Shown here one piece after another: positions 26,449-35,958 of a stretch of DNA of 64,000 bases (within the stretch, counting starts at the first letter, position 1; every line of letters starts with the position of its first letter). The position numbers were made by a program, and so were the translations under genes. Origin of the DNA: Ktedonobacter sp. SOSP1-85 (GTDB lineage: Bacteria > Chloroflexota > Ktedonobacteria > Ktedonobacterales > Ktedonobacteraceae); the NCBI RefSeq assembly GCF_016587415.1, contig NZ_BNJI01000003.1:1488001-1552000 (forward strand), given 5' to 3'. The notes beneath the pieces are model-generated. The model made no database searches and was not told the DNA's origin. It was given only the letters and a program-made list of their open reading frames with translations.

Positions 26449-27381
26449 TTACGCTCCTGCGTAGGTAACGATGAGGTCAGTGATATAGCCGAGTATAAAG
26501 CCGACGAAGAGGCCCCACATAATAATTTCATTGGAGGCCATGCGTTTGGCGACGGCGAGCAGTTCTACGATTACATAGAGAATCGAGCCAGCCGCCAGGG
26601 CCAGGAAGAGGATAAAGAGTAAGTCGGACTGGAAGGCCATGCCGACAACGGTACCCAGGAAGGTTGGGCCACCACCAATGAGCCCAACCAGGGTGATAAA
26701 CTTCCAGGAGACGGTCTCGTTCATGAGAGGACCAGCGATGCCAAAGCCCTCCGTCATATTATGCAGGCCAAAGCCAATGATGAGGATGGCCGCGAGCGAG
26801 AGCGCCCCTGTGGCCGCTGACTGACCAATAGCCAGGCCCTCAGAAAAGTTGTGCAGGCCGATACCGATAGCGATCATGAGCGCTAGCAGTTTGGGAGATG
26901 GTGTCCTGGCTGACTTGATCGCTGTCGCCACAGCACCACCTGTCGCCACGGTCTGGGCTTGCTCCGTCTGCGCTGACATGGCGGCTTTGCTCGCGGCAGC
27001 CCCAACAAGCGCAGGCGATGCCTCAGCGCTATCAGCCTCGATAATTACGCGTTTGCCAGGCTTGTAGCGCGCGATGATATATTTATTAAAATACACGAGG
27101 CCTAACAGGCCAACTAGAAAACCTACGATCATCAAGAAAGCTTCGAGGAAGACAGTGCTGGCACCAGTATGCTTCTGGCTCAAGGTTTCTATAGCGCTAT
27201 TGATGGGCTCTGAACCCTTGCTGATCACGTCATAGAAGAGAAAAACCAGTACGCCCGCCGCCAGCATGCTGGCAAAAGTCTTGAACGACTGCGGAGCTTT
27301 TTTGAGAAAGGCCAGAGGGAGACCGAGGTAAATAGTAAATCCGGCGAAAGCCCCTAGAAGGACAATGGTTCCTGTAGGCAC
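26449..27381 (-). CDS. ZIP family divalent-metal transporter
   Basis: The GTG at 27381 follows AAAGGA by 7 nt and gives MPTGTIVLLGAFAGFTIYLG; an upstream in-frame ATG would add 31 polar residues and lacks a ribosome site. The product has 310 residues and about eight hydrophobic segments. The metal-path motifs HNFSEGLAIG (TM IV, near residue 177) and HNMTEGFGIAG (TM V, near 206) are intact. The cytoplasmic loop (residues 120-165) is Ala/Glu/Thr-rich rather than His-rich. ZIP proteins usually import zinc, iron or manganese into the cytoplasm. No obvious Zur or Fur box was found. Confidence 0.92.
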   Translation of the reverse strand: MPTGTIVLLGAFAGFTIYLGLPLAFLKKAPQSFKTFASMLAAGVLVFLFYDVISKGSEPINSAIETLSQKHTGASTVFLEAFLMIVGFLVGLLGLVYFNKYIIARYKPGKRVIIEADSAEASPALVGAAASKAAMSAQTEQAQTVATGGAVATAIKSARTPSPKLLALMIAIGIGLHNFSEGLAIGQSAATGALSLAAILIIGFGLHNMTEGFGIAGPLMNETVSWKFITLVGLIGGGPTFLGTVVGMAFQSDLLFILFLALAAGSILYVIVELLAVAKRMASNEIIMWGLFVGFILGYITDLIVTYAGA

Positions 27382-27588
27382 AACTGAATCCTTTCGTCGT
27401 GAGTATCTGTATCCCTTAAAGAGGGCAGGATTGACACGACATGTATATGTATTTTTGTTTTTCTGCGTCGGCAAATAGTGCCAGCAAATATTGACATTAG
27501 GGTACGCTAATATCCGACTGCTATGCTTGGGATTTTAGCACTTTATCCCAAAAAAAATCAAGAGGTGAGGAAGGAATAGACCAAACGT

Positions 27589-28419
27589 ATGAGCGAATAT
27601 CTTTTTATGGATGTGACGGACTACACATTCGCCCAGTTGAGCGAGATGCATAATAGTAGCTTTACCGATTATTTCTTTCCTATGCATATGACGCCGCAGA
27701 TGCTTGCAGATTTCTGGCGCATCAATCATATCGATGCCAATCACTCTATTGCCATGTATAGCACTGAAGGCGAATTTGTAGGCCTGGCACGCCTGGGAGT
27801 ACGTGGGACGCGTGCCTGGTGTGGAGGATTTGGGATTGCGCCCGCCTTTCGTGGGAGGGGCGTAAGTCATCTCCTGGCAGAGCAGATGGTGCATGTAGCT
27901 CGCGAGGCTAACTTTGAGACGCTGCAACTGGAAGTCTTAACCCAGAATGAGCGCGCGATCAAGACTTACAAGAAGGCTGGCTTTGTCGCTCGTCGTCGGC
28001 TACTGGGACTCGAAGTCGCGACCGCGACGCTACCAGAGGCTGAGTCACTGCATGTTGAGCGTGTGCCGCTTGAGGCACTAGTACCCTGGCTGAGTCAGGA
28101 CGCGGAGCTTCCCTGCTGGGGACGTGAACTGGCGAGCCTGCTGGCGCTGAGCACTGAGACGATTGTCGCGCCCGGCCCTGGTCGTGGTATGAATGGCCTG
28201 GTCATACAGCGCTCTCAAGGCGTCATCCGTGTGCAGGCCGCCGTGCTACAGAGCGAACTGACTGACACGGAGCTGGCGAGCCTGTTGCGCGAGGCCGCGG
28301 GCGAGCATGCGAAGATTCAGATCTACAATGAACCCGCGAGTAGCGCTCTATATGCACGCTGTCTCAGGCTTGGCTTCACCGAGTTCTTTAGCCAGCACGA
28401 GATGCTGGTACGTCTCTAG
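27589..28419 (+). CDS. GNAT family N-acetyltransferase
   Basis: The ATG at 27589 has GAGGAAGGAATAG upstream; the product has 276 residues. The acetyl-CoA-binding region is clear: GGFGIAPAFRGRGVSHLLAE (residues 84-103), followed by LQLEVLTQNERAIKTYKKAG and FVARRRLLGLEV. The C-terminal 120 residues look like a second, degenerate GNAT half (RVQAAVLQSELTDTELASLL, NEPASSALYARCLRLGF), so this is probably a tandem-GNAT protein. The acceptor is unknown. Its last 32 bp overlap the 3' end of the convergent MalT-like regulator. Confidence 0.85.
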   Translation: MSEYLFMDVTDYTFAQLSEMHNSSFTDYFFPMHMTPQMLADFWRINHIDANHSIAMYSTEGEFVGLARLGVRGTRAWCGGFGIAPAFRGRGVSHLLAEQMVHVAREANFETLQLEVLTQNERAIKTYKKAGFVARRRLLGLEVATATLPEAESLHVERVPLEALVPWLSQDAELPCWGRELASLLALSTETIVAPGPGRGMNGLVIQRSQGVIRVQAAVLQSELTDTELASLLREAAGEHAKIQIYNEPASSALYARCLRLGFTEFFSQHEMLVRL

Positions 28420-30187
28420 AGTTTAATGCAGGCGTGAGCTGAGGCATAAGTTTAGCGAGCGCCTGCGTCCGACTTTTTACCTCAAGCTTACCGCAGATAT
28501 TGGCCACATGCTTCTTCACTGTCCCCTCACTGATAATTAACTTCGCGGCTATTTCGCGATTGGAAGCTCCTTGCCATAGCAGATCAATGACCTCGTTTTC
28601 GCGTTGCGTAAATAGCTTGCGCCTTGCGTGCTTCAGGGTTGGTATAGTCTGGACCATAGGATAATAGTTTGTCAGATTGCCGAGCTGGTTATCCGCCTGG
28701 GGTAGGGCAATCATTGCGTTTCCGGTGGCTTGTGTGGCGTAGTAGAGCGCGTTGTTGAGCAGGCCATTTTGTTGATACCAGGTGCAGGCGCGCAGGTAAA
28801 GCTCAGGGAGCAGGGAGGCGCTATGCTGGCGCAGGTAGCCACGTAAGACCTCTGCGAACAAAGGCTGATAGCGGAACCAGCCTCTCTGGGAATCTTGCGC
28901 TTCAATGAAGATATTATGTCGTGATAAATAGTCGAGCATAGCCTCGCTATTGGCCTGGAGTGAGACCGCGCTGGCGAGCGAGATATCGAAGCTATCTAGA
29001 GGCGCGGTTGCCAGTAAGAAGCGCTGTACCTCCTCGGGCTGTTGTAGCAGTACCTCTTCCACCATATAATCGTTGAGATGGCGTTGGGGAAGTGCGCATA
29101 CCTCCTCTATAGTTCCCCCCTCATGGATAGAAGCTACCAGCAGGTGCAGGGCCGTAATCCAGCCATTGGCGCGGGTTGCCAGGGTGACGTATTGTTCCGT
29201 GGTGAGAGGCTGCGCGAGCAGTCGCGGCAGGAGTTGAAGCATCTCCTGTTGCGAGAAGCGCAAATCATCCATATGCAACTCATTCAGGAGCCGCTGCGCG
29301 CGTAGCCGGGCCAGGGGTAACTCTGGACGTGTGCGCGAGACGATCACGAGGTGAAGCTGGAGCGGCATCAGCTCAATAAGTGTTGTGAGTGCCTGGTGGA
29401 TCTCCTGTGCATAGAGCACATGATAGTTATCGAGTACCAGCGTAGCAGGCGTAGAAAGTCTGTCAAGTGCATGTAGGAGAGTGTGTAGACCCTGCGTCAG
29501 AGTCGCATGTGCGCAAAAAAGCTCAATGGATACCAGGTCACTGAGGCCAGGCATAACTTGTTCGAGGGCCGCGATAAAGTGTGACCAGAACCTGATAGCC
29601 TGGTTGTCCTCTTTGTCTAGCGAGAGCCAGCTACATGCGCAACCCTGCGAGACTACCTCGTTATGCCACTGACGTAAGAGGGTCGTCTTGCCCCAACCGG
29701 CAGGGGCGGAAATAACGGTCAGGCCTGTCTCCAGACTGTTTTGTAGCTTTGCGAGCAGACGGGGGCGAGGCAAAACGTCCCTGGCCAGGGATGGCGTACG
29801 CAACTTGGCCTCGAAGAGTTGGTAGTTGTGCTGGCAGGAAGAGTAGGTACAGAGATTAATCGCGATAGAGTTGAGGCGTTCGGCAGTAAGTTCCTGTGGC
29901 CTCCCCAGGTACATCTTGCGAATTCTGCCCTGTTGCTTGCGATAGGCATACCAGTACCAGCTATTACGCTGGCGCTCGTGGCGAGCAGTGAAGGAGCCAA
30001 AGTGGCTCTTGAAGGTGAAGGACTTGTTCTGAGCATCGGCGAGCCAGGTATACCACTGATGTGATCCGACTGTGACTCTCGGTGTTGTGTGTTGTGTATA
30101 GCCCCGTGGATGGTCTTGTAAGTAGTCTTGTAAGTATAAGTGGTCGTCAAAGACCTGTGGTATAGGTTGTCGCAGCATAGCCCGCAA
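28388..30187 (-). CDS. MalT-like LuxR regulator with STAND ATPase (shortened sensor region)
   Basis: ATG at 30187; 599 residues. Residues 38-110 (WYTWLADAQNKSFTFKSHFG, RKQQGRIRKMYLGRPQEL) form a basic N-terminal module. The STAND ATPase follows: Walker A SAPAGWGKTTLL near residue 162, ATLVLDNYHVL (Walker B) and a GWITALHLL winged-helix region. The C-terminal LuxR helix-turn-helix is FTQRENEVIDLLWQGASNRE then IAAKLIISEGTVKKHVANIC. Classical MalT proteins have about 900 residues because of a large TPR sensor; here that part is reduced to about 100 residues. It would act as an ATP-dependent activator, with ligand and targets unknown. It overlaps the convergent GNAT gene by 32 bp. Confidence 0.88.
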   Translation of the reverse strand: MRAMLRQPIPQVFDDHLYLQDYLQDHPRGYTQHTTPRVTVGSHQWYTWLADAQNKSFTFKSHFGSFTARHERQRNSWYWYAYRKQQGRIRKMYLGRPQELTAERLNSIAINLCTYSSCQHNYQLFEAKLRTPSLARDVLPRPRLLAKLQNSLETGLTVISAPAGWGKTTLLRQWHNEVVSQGCACSWLSLDKEDNQAIRFWSHFIAALEQVMPGLSDLVSIELFCAHATLTQGLHTLLHALDRLSTPATLVLDNYHVLYAQEIHQALTTLIELMPLQLHLVIVSRTRPELPLARLRAQRLLNELHMDDLRFSQQEMLQLLPRLLAQPLTTEQYVTLATRANGWITALHLLVASIHEGGTIEEVCALPQRHLNDYMVEEVLLQQPEEVQRFLLATAPLDSFDISLASAVSLQANSEAMLDYLSRHNIFIEAQDSQRGWFRYQPLFAEVLRGYLRQHSASLLPELYLRACTWYQQNGLLNNALYYATQATGNAMIALPQADNQLGNLTNYYPMVQTIPTLKHARRKLFTQRENEVIDLLWQGASNREIAAKLIISEGTVKKHVANICGKLEVKSRTQALAKLMPQLTPALNSRDVPASRAG

Positions 30188-30302
30188 CTCCTCATCTATG
30201 AAGAATTATGCAATAAAGAGCCTCTCTAACAACCTCAACTGTACCTGATCAAGGGTGCCTGGCACATCCGCATATATGCCTAATTTAATGGTAGCGAAAA
30301 AA

Positions 30303-30346
30303 ATGGAGTGAGTACGCATATAAGCTTATATGCGTACTCACTCCAT
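30303..30346. repeat. 44-bp perfect loopless palindrome
   Basis: The halves 30303-30324 and 30325-30346 are exact reverse complements with no spacer, centred on AAGCTT. It lies between two genes on the minus strand. Confidence 0.92.
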
Positions 30347-30358
30347 ACTCTCTTTTAC

Positions 30359-30438
30359 GCTCGCAAGCTCGCTTTTGTGTAGTGTATGCTGACGTGGACC
30401 ATGGGCAAAAGCCCATGGTCCACGTCAGCATACACTAC
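30359..30438. repeat. 28-bp perfect inverted repeat with companion hairpin
   Basis: Arms 30379-30406 and 30411-30438 are perfect complements around AAAA. GCTCGCAAGCTCGC (30359-30372) is a small GC-rich companion between this and the preceding palindrome. The core TGGACCATGGGC is related to that at 33887-33954. The remainder of the 332-bp gap (30188-30519) has no gene. Confidence 0.9.
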
Positions 30439-30519
30439 GTATGAGAGGATACACGATACGTCACCATACCACATATCTTTCGCCCACGGTCCACATCACT
30501 ATATACCACATGAGGTTTC

Positions 30520-33500
30520 TCAGGTCAGGTGGTGTTCGAGAGCATAACGGGTGGCGGCGCTGCGGGAGGAGACGCCAATTTTGTTATAAATAGAGCTGAG
30601 GTGGGCCTGAACGGTACGCGGGCTGATTACCAGTTGCTCGGCGATCTGGGCGTTGGTAAGGCCAGTGGCGACGGAACGCAGGACCTCGACCTCACGTTCG
30701 GTTAGGTCATTAAGGTGGGTGAGAGTCGATGTGGTTGGTTGCGCCTGAGATACCTGAGTGTCAACTGCGGGTTGCTTCTCTTGCGTAAACACCTGTTCTG
30801 GAGTCATGTGCTGGCCTTCGAGCCAGGCGGCTTGAAAGCGTGTCTCTCCCAGCTGGGTCTGGGCCTGTGCCAGGGCAAGCTGATAGTAAGCGAGTTCGAT
30901 GGGCGGAATAGGGGCGCTCATAGCGCTACGCAGGGTAGCTGCGGCCCCCCAGAGGCGTGCCGCTTGCTCGGGCTGTCCCTGGGCCACGCAGATTTCGCCC
31001 AGGCGCTCCAGGCAGGAGGCGATGAACCAGCGATTGCGAATCTGGATGGAGATCTCCAGACTTTTTACGATTAGGGTTCGGGCTTTCGCCATGTCGCCTC
31101 GAAGAAGGGCGAGCATGCCGAGGTCGGCCAGGCGATAGTAATTGGTCTGGATATCGTTTTCGCTATAGCTCTCTTCCAGGAGCCTCTGCGCGGTCTCGTA
31201 GTCGCCTTCGATCATGTAGAGCAGGGCCATGACACCCAGGGCATCGGCGATCTGACGTCTATCGCTGACTTCGCGTGCAATATTGAGTCCCTCGGTAAAG
31301 AGCTGGCGGGCCTGCGTGTTCTGGCCCTCGTTGAGGACGACAAGGCCAAGCTGGATCAGGCGGGGCGAGATAACTTCGCGGTCGTTAATGGCGCGTGAGA
31401 TCGCCAGGCTCTCCTCCATGTAGGTGTGTGCCGCGTCATAGTTGCCGCGATGAGCCTCAACGTGACCTAGCATATTGAGCGAGGCAGCGGTCATGGCATG
31501 GTTTTCCAGGCGACGCATGCTTGCCAGGCTTTCGTTGAGTAAGGTTATGGCGAGTTGCAGGTTACCCTGATTAAACTCGACGCTGCCGAGAGTAAAGAGC
31601 TGGGAGGCGATGCTCTCTTCGTTCTCTGTCTCGCGAAAGATCGCCAGGCTCTGCTCCAAAAGCGTCCACGCGGCCTGATCCTCGCCCTTCTGGTGGAGGG
31701 CAACCTCGCCCAATGTCCCAAGATACTGAGCAATCTTATTCTCATTGCCCAGTTCTCTAGAGACCGCTGAGCTCTCCGCGAACCATGTTTGGGCTGCTGA
31801 GTAATCTCCCATATAGAACGTCAGCATGCCCAGGGGAACGAGGACGAAGGCGATACCAACGCGATCGCCGACCTCGCGATGGATCTTCAGGCTCTCGGTG
31901 AGCAATTGGTAAGCAGGAGCATAGCTACCCAGGTGCGTTAAAACCTGGCCTAGCTTACTCAGGCGGTAGGCGATACTACGTTTATCTTGCAAGCGCCTGG
32001 CGATGGCCAGGCTCTCCTCGTAGTAGGTCCGGGCTTTTTCTAGATGATAACCCAGCGCGACGGCCTCATCGGCCAGAGATGCCAGGACATCGGCGATGGT
32101 ATAGAGATCCTCCTGGGTGCGCGCGATAGCCAGGCTCTCTTCGAACAGAGCATGACCCTGAAAAGGTGAGGTGCGGGCATAGGAACAGCCGAGTTGATGC
32201 AGTGTTGTGGCAATGCCTCTTTGATCCTGTAACTCGCGATAATAACCCAGGGCCTCTTCTAGCAACTCGGTTCCGCGCTGGTAGAGACCCTGGCTGTCCG
32301 CCAGGACGCCAGCGGCATAGCAGGCACGTGCCAGGATATGCTTTGCGACCCGGGCGGGCTTCATGCTCTGCAAGGCCCTTTCTAACCATTGAAGGCCTTC
32401 GCTCTGATGGTTGCGAATGAGCCAGAAGCGCCAGAGCGCGCTCCCTAAGCGTAGTGCCAACTCGCTTTGGGGTTGGGTCAGGAGGCGCTGGAGGGCGGCG
32501 CGCAGATTATCATGCTCTTGTTCGAGACGCTCAAGCCATTGAACCTGCTGGGCCTGGCGCAGGTGTGGCTCGGCCTCCTCCGCCAGGGCGAGATAGTACA
32601 TTGCATGGGCATCATAAGCCGCCTGGGCCTCTGCACTGGCTCGGAGCGTCTCCTCACCATATTCGCGAATGGTTTCCAGCATGACCAGGCGCGCCTCTTC
32701 GTTGGTGCGCTCAACCATGCGCAACAGATTCTTATCGATGAGCGAGGTGATAGGCGTGAGCGGATCACCCTCATCGGCATCGATGGCCTGGCAGAGATGC
32801 TCGACGGCCTCCAGCGTGCAACCGCCCACGAAGGCGGAGAGGCTGCGAAAGAGCTTTTGCTCTTGCGGATCGAGAAGCTCATAGCTCCAGGTCAGGGTGG
32901 CGCGCAGCGTTTGCTGGCGGCGAGGGAGGTCACGCGCTCCATGCGTAAGAACTTGCAGGCGGTGTTCCAGGCGAGCGAGTAGCTTTCCTGGCGGTAGAAT
33001 TTTGATGCGGGCCGCAGCTAGCTCAATACCCAGAGGCAAGCCATCGACACGCGTGCAAATTTCAGCTATCGTCTGCGCATTCTCAGCCGTGAGTTGAAAA
33101 TCGGTTTTGACGGAGCGCGCACGCTGGACGAAAAGCGCGACTGCCGCGTTTTGCGCGAGGGCCTCAAGGTCGGTCGCAAGTTTTAAATCTGGTAAGGCTA
33201 GTGGAGGCAAGGCAAACTCGTGTTCCGCCCGCAGGTGCAGTACCTCCCGGCTGGTTACGAGAATTTTCAGAGCCGGGCAGGTCGCGAGCAGCTCCGTAAT
33301 AAGCGGCGCCGCAGCGATGACCTGCTCAAAGTTATCGAGGAGGAGCAGGACATGCTTCTCGCGCAGATAACGTTTGATGCGCTCCAGGAGCGGCATCTCA
33401 TCGAATTCTACGAGACCCAGCGATTGCGCCAGGGTGGGTATAAATAACTCGGAGGAAGAGGTTGAGGCCAGGGCGATGCGGCGTACACCATCGGAGAATG

Positions 33501-33732
33501 CAGGCTCAAGCTCTGCCACGACTTGTAGAGCCAGGCACGTCTTACCCACTCCCCCGGGACCAGTAATAGTAAGTAAACGCATAGCCGGCTCGCGCAGCAA
33601 CGTAACTGCCGAGGCTATTTCTCGCTCGCGCCCAATAAGGGGCGTTAAGTGAACCAGGAAGATATCTCTGCTCTCTGGTTCAGGTCGCGGCATATTTGTA
33701 TTTGTGGTTAAGGGTGTTGGTAAGTCGGGCAT
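30520..33732 (-). CDS. Large LuxR regulator with NB-ARC-type ATPase and TPR repeats
   Basis: ATG at 33732; 1070 residues; no strong ribosome site. Residues 25-330 form a STAND/NB-ARC-like ATPase: LIGREREIASA, Walker A TITGPGGVGKTCLAL near residue 55, HVLLLLDNFEQVI (Walker B) and KILVTSREVLHLRAEHEF. Residues 390-930 are a long run of TPR units (YYEESLAIARRLQDKRSIAY, LLNESLASMRRLENHAMTAA). The C-terminal LuxR helix-turn-helix is LTEREVEVLRSVATGLTNAQ then IAEQLVISPRTVQAHLSSIY. Such proteins are ATP-dependent switches sensing a ligand through the repeats. It is divergent from the oligosaccharide uptake operon and is a candidate regulator of it. Confidence 0.92.
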   Translation of the reverse strand: MPDLPTPLTTNTNMPRPEPESRDIFLVHLTPLIGREREIASAVTLLREPAMRLLTITGPGGVGKTCLALQVVAELEPAFSDGVRRIALASTSSSELFIPTLAQSLGLVEFDEMPLLERIKRYLREKHVLLLLDNFEQVIAAAPLITELLATCPALKILVTSREVLHLRAEHEFALPPLALPDLKLATDLEALAQNAAVALFVQRARSVKTDFQLTAENAQTIAEICTRVDGLPLGIELAAARIKILPPGKLLARLEHRLQVLTHGARDLPRRQQTLRATLTWSYELLDPQEQKLFRSLSAFVGGCTLEAVEHLCQAIDADEGDPLTPITSLIDKNLLRMVERTNEEARLVMLETIREYGEETLRASAEAQAAYDAHAMYYLALAEEAEPHLRQAQQVQWLERLEQEHDNLRAALQRLLTQPQSELALRLGSALWRFWLIRNHQSEGLQWLERALQSMKPARVAKHILARACYAAGVLADSQGLYQRGTELLEEALGYYRELQDQRGIATTLHQLGCSYARTSPFQGHALFEESLAIARTQEDLYTIADVLASLADEAVALGYHLEKARTYYEESLAIARRLQDKRSIAYRLSKLGQVLTHLGSYAPAYQLLTESLKIHREVGDRVGIAFVLVPLGMLTFYMGDYSAAQTWFAESSAVSRELGNENKIAQYLGTLGEVALHQKGEDQAAWTLLEQSLAIFRETENEESIASQLFTLGSVEFNQGNLQLAITLLNESLASMRRLENHAMTAASLNMLGHVEAHRGNYDAAHTYMEESLAISRAINDREVISPRLIQLGLVVLNEGQNTQARQLFTEGLNIAREVSDRRQIADALGVMALLYMIEGDYETAQRLLEESYSENDIQTNYYRLADLGMLALLRGDMAKARTLIVKSLEISIQIRNRWFIASCLERLGEICVAQGQPEQAARLWGAAATLRSAMSAPIPPIELAYYQLALAQAQTQLGETRFQAAWLEGQHMTPEQVFTQEKQPAVDTQVSQAQPTTSTLTHLNDLTEREVEVLRSVATGLTNAQIAEQLVISPRTVQAHLSSIYNKIGVSSRSAATRYALEHHLT

Positions 33733-33886
33733 GAGTGTGTGCCTATAGGGAGATAGCCATGTGTGTTCATCGATGTCAGATGCTTTTCTGGTTCCCAGGG
33801 TTACCTAACGGTATGTATACTATAATACACATCCATAAATATGTCTAGTTACATTATTTTCCGCTTCTCAACAGGGGTTAAGCATA

Positions 33887-33954
33887 TTTTAAGTAGGCGT
33901 AGTGGCATGGACTATGGGTTGGCCCGTAGTCCATGCCACTACGCCTACTTAAAA
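33887..33954. repeat. 32-bp inverted repeat (one mismatch) in a divergent promoter region
   Basis: Arms 33887-33918 and 33923-33954 pair at 31 of 32 positions around TTGG. It lies between two divergent start codons, so it is not positioned as a terminator of either. The core TGGACTATGGG is related to the one at 30379-30438. The other parts of the 353-bp gap hold no gene. Confidence 0.9.
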
Positions 33955-34053
33955 AAATAAACCCACAAATACTACTTTTGTTGCCTGCCTTACTGGCTGG
34001 TCTCCAGATACACTATGGCTACAAATTCATCGCAGCAGAGATTTTCTTACCAA

Positions 34054-34065
34054 ATCAACGTTGAT
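34054..34065. promoter_or_regulatory. Operator-like palindrome upstream of the uptake operon
   Basis: ATCAACGTTGAT is a perfect 12-bp palindrome with central CG, 20 nt before the binding-protein start and close to its ribosome site. The form is like LacI-family operators; no LacI gene is in the window. Confidence 0.4.
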
Positions 34066-34085
34066 ATTTTGACTGAGGAGGTTGT

Positions 34086-35807
34086 ATGACTCCCAATGTA
34101 TCGTCGCGAAGCCCTCGTAAAGGGGGCCACGGCAAAGGCAGGATGGTCCTGTTCTCGCTGGTCGCTATCTTTGCCATGCTGCTCTCAGCATGTGGTGGTG
34201 GCAATGCCAGCAATCCAGGCTCGAAGACGACGACCCTGAATGTTCTGGCCTCGCCCAATGGAAACTTTAAGGCCAGTAACTTCAATCCGTTTATCGACCC
34301 CAGTAATGGCGCGATGTATGGCGCGCAGGGCATGATCTACGAGACACTCATCTACATGAATCGCTATGATGGCGGCGTCACCAACATGCTTGCGTCTGAC
34401 CACAAACTTGCTGACGACGCCAGTAGTGTGACCTTCACGATTCGTAATGGTGTCAAGTGGAATGATGGCCAGGCTTTTTCCGCCGATGATGTCACTTTCA
34501 CGCTTAATCTCTTGAAGCAATACCCCGCTCTCGATCAGCAGGGCCTCTGGACGGCTGTCATTAAAGATGTTACAAACCCTGACTCTAATACCGTCAAGGT
34601 TGATTTCAAGAGTCCCAATTCCACCGCACTCTGGAACTTCTCCCAGCTCTACATCGTTCCTAAGCATACCTGGTCCTCGGTGTCTGACCCGGCAACATAC
34701 ACCAATGATAAGCCAGTTGGCACCGGTCCCTACACTCTGAAGTCCTTTGGTCCACAGGCTTATACCTTGCAGAAGAATTCCAGCTATTGGCAGTCGGGCT
34801 TGCCAAAGATTGACCAACTGCGTTACCTGGCCACAAGCGATAATACGGCTGCGCAGTTGAAGATCTCTAAGGGTGAGATTGACTGGGCCGGTGTGGGCTG
34901 GGATCCCAAGTATGATGCCAGCTTTACCCAGGTTGATCCCCAGCACTATCATCACTGGTTCCCTGGCAATAACACCGTCATGCTGTACCTGAACCTGACA
35001 CGCGCTCCCTTTAATGATCTCAAGGTTCGCCAGGCCATCAGCCTTGCGATCAACCGCGATGACATTCATGCGAAGGCCGCACTCTACGCCGATCCCGCCA
35101 ACCCGACGGCTGTGCTGCCCTCTCACAAGGCCTTCCTCTCTTCTGATTATCAGAACGCGAAGTTCTCGCCTGACGCCGCCAGGGCTGAGTCTCTGTTAAA
35201 AGAGGCTGGCTACACCAAGGGAAGCGATGGCATCTATCAGAAGAATGGCAAGAAAATCTCCTTCCAGATGATTGTGCCTAGCGGCTGGGCTGACTGGGAG
35301 GCCACGCTCGCGGTTATCTCAGATAACCTGAAGGCGATTGGTATTGACGCGAAGCCTAATTCCCTGGCTACACCCGATGTTTACACGGCAGCTTTGAATA
35401 AGGGCGACTATGATGCCGCCATCTCCTGGACAGATAAAGGTCCATCTCCGTACTTCACCTTTGTCGACCTGCTGCGCAGCGACAAGACCTGGAGTAATGG
35501 CAAGGCGATTGCTGGCGGCTCGACCAACTGGGAACACTGGCAGGATTCTGCCACCGACAAACTGCTGAATCAGTACCTGGCTTCGGCCGACCCGAATGCG
35601 CAGAAACAGGCCATTCAGGGCATCGAGAAGATCATGGTTGATCAGTTGCCGGTTATCCCGCTGGACTACAATGTTGGCTGGTTCGAGTATACGACGAAGA
35701 ACGCTGTGGGCTGGCCCGACCAGAACAACCCATACGCGTATGGCTCGCCGTTCGATGCACCCGACAACGAGAACATCGTTCTCCACCTGTCACCAGCAAA
35801 TAGCTAG
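34086..35807 (+). CDS. ABC transporter family 5 substrate-binding lipoprotein
   Basis: ATG at 34086 follows GAGGAGGTTGT; the product has 573 residues. A lipoprotein signal peptide ends in the lipobox LLSAC with the modified Cys at residue 36. The SBP_bac_5 pattern follows: FNPFIDPSN, MIYETLIYMNRYDGG, FTIRNGVKWNDGQAFSADDV (the family signature), GTGPYTLKSFGPQAYTLQKN and FNDLKVRQAISLAINRDDI. Family members bind peptides, nickel or oligosaccharides such as cellobiose. Since a GH1 beta-glucosidase closes this operon, a beta-glucoside or cello-oligosaccharide is the likely ligand (inference). Confidence 0.92.
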   Translation: MTPNVSSRSPRKGGHGKGRMVLFSLVAIFAMLLSACGGGNASNPGSKTTTLNVLASPNGNFKASNFNPFIDPSNGAMYGAQGMIYETLIYMNRYDGGVTNMLASDHKLADDASSVTFTIRNGVKWNDGQAFSADDVTFTLNLLKQYPALDQQGLWTAVIKDVTNPDSNTVKVDFKSPNSTALWNFSQLYIVPKHTWSSVSDPATYTNDKPVGTGPYTLKSFGPQAYTLQKNSSYWQSGLPKIDQLRYLATSDNTAAQLKISKGEIDWAGVGWDPKYDASFTQVDPQHYHHWFPGNNTVMLYLNLTRAPFNDLKVRQAISLAINRDDIHAKAALYADPANPTAVLPSHKAFLSSDYQNAKFSPDAARAESLLKEAGYTKGSDGIYQKNGKKISFQMIVPSGWADWEATLAVISDNLKAIGIDAKPNSLATPDVYTAALNKGDYDAAISWTDKGPSPYFTFVDLLRSDKTWSNGKAIAGGSTNWEHWQDSATDKLLNQYLASADPNAQKQAIQGIEKIMVDQLPVIPLDYNVGWFEYTTKNAVGWPDQNNPYAYGSPFDAPDNENIVLHLSPANS

Positions 35808-35817
35808 GTAATACAAC

Positions 35818-35941
35818 CTGTAGGGTCCGGTTTGCAGTCCATGCAAGCATGGACCCTACATACCTTGTAGGGTCCATGTTGGTGACTGAACTTGTAGAGT
35901 CCATGCTTACTAGAACACGTAGGGTCCATGCTTGCATGGAC
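35818..35941. repeat. Cluster of GTAGGGTCCATGC palindromic repeats
   Basis: Between the binding-protein and permease genes are about five copies, whole or partial and in both orientations, of a unit GTAGGGTCCATGC that is paired by GCATGGACCCTAC: near 35820, 35837-35860, 35865-35878, 35893-35907 and 35919-35941. Single palindromic copies occur at 59100-59131 and, with a changed core, at 56588-56615. They interrupt an operon and could reduce downstream expression or stabilise the lipoprotein mRNA. Confidence 0.85.
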
Positions 35942-35958
35942 TAGAAAAAGGAACCCCA

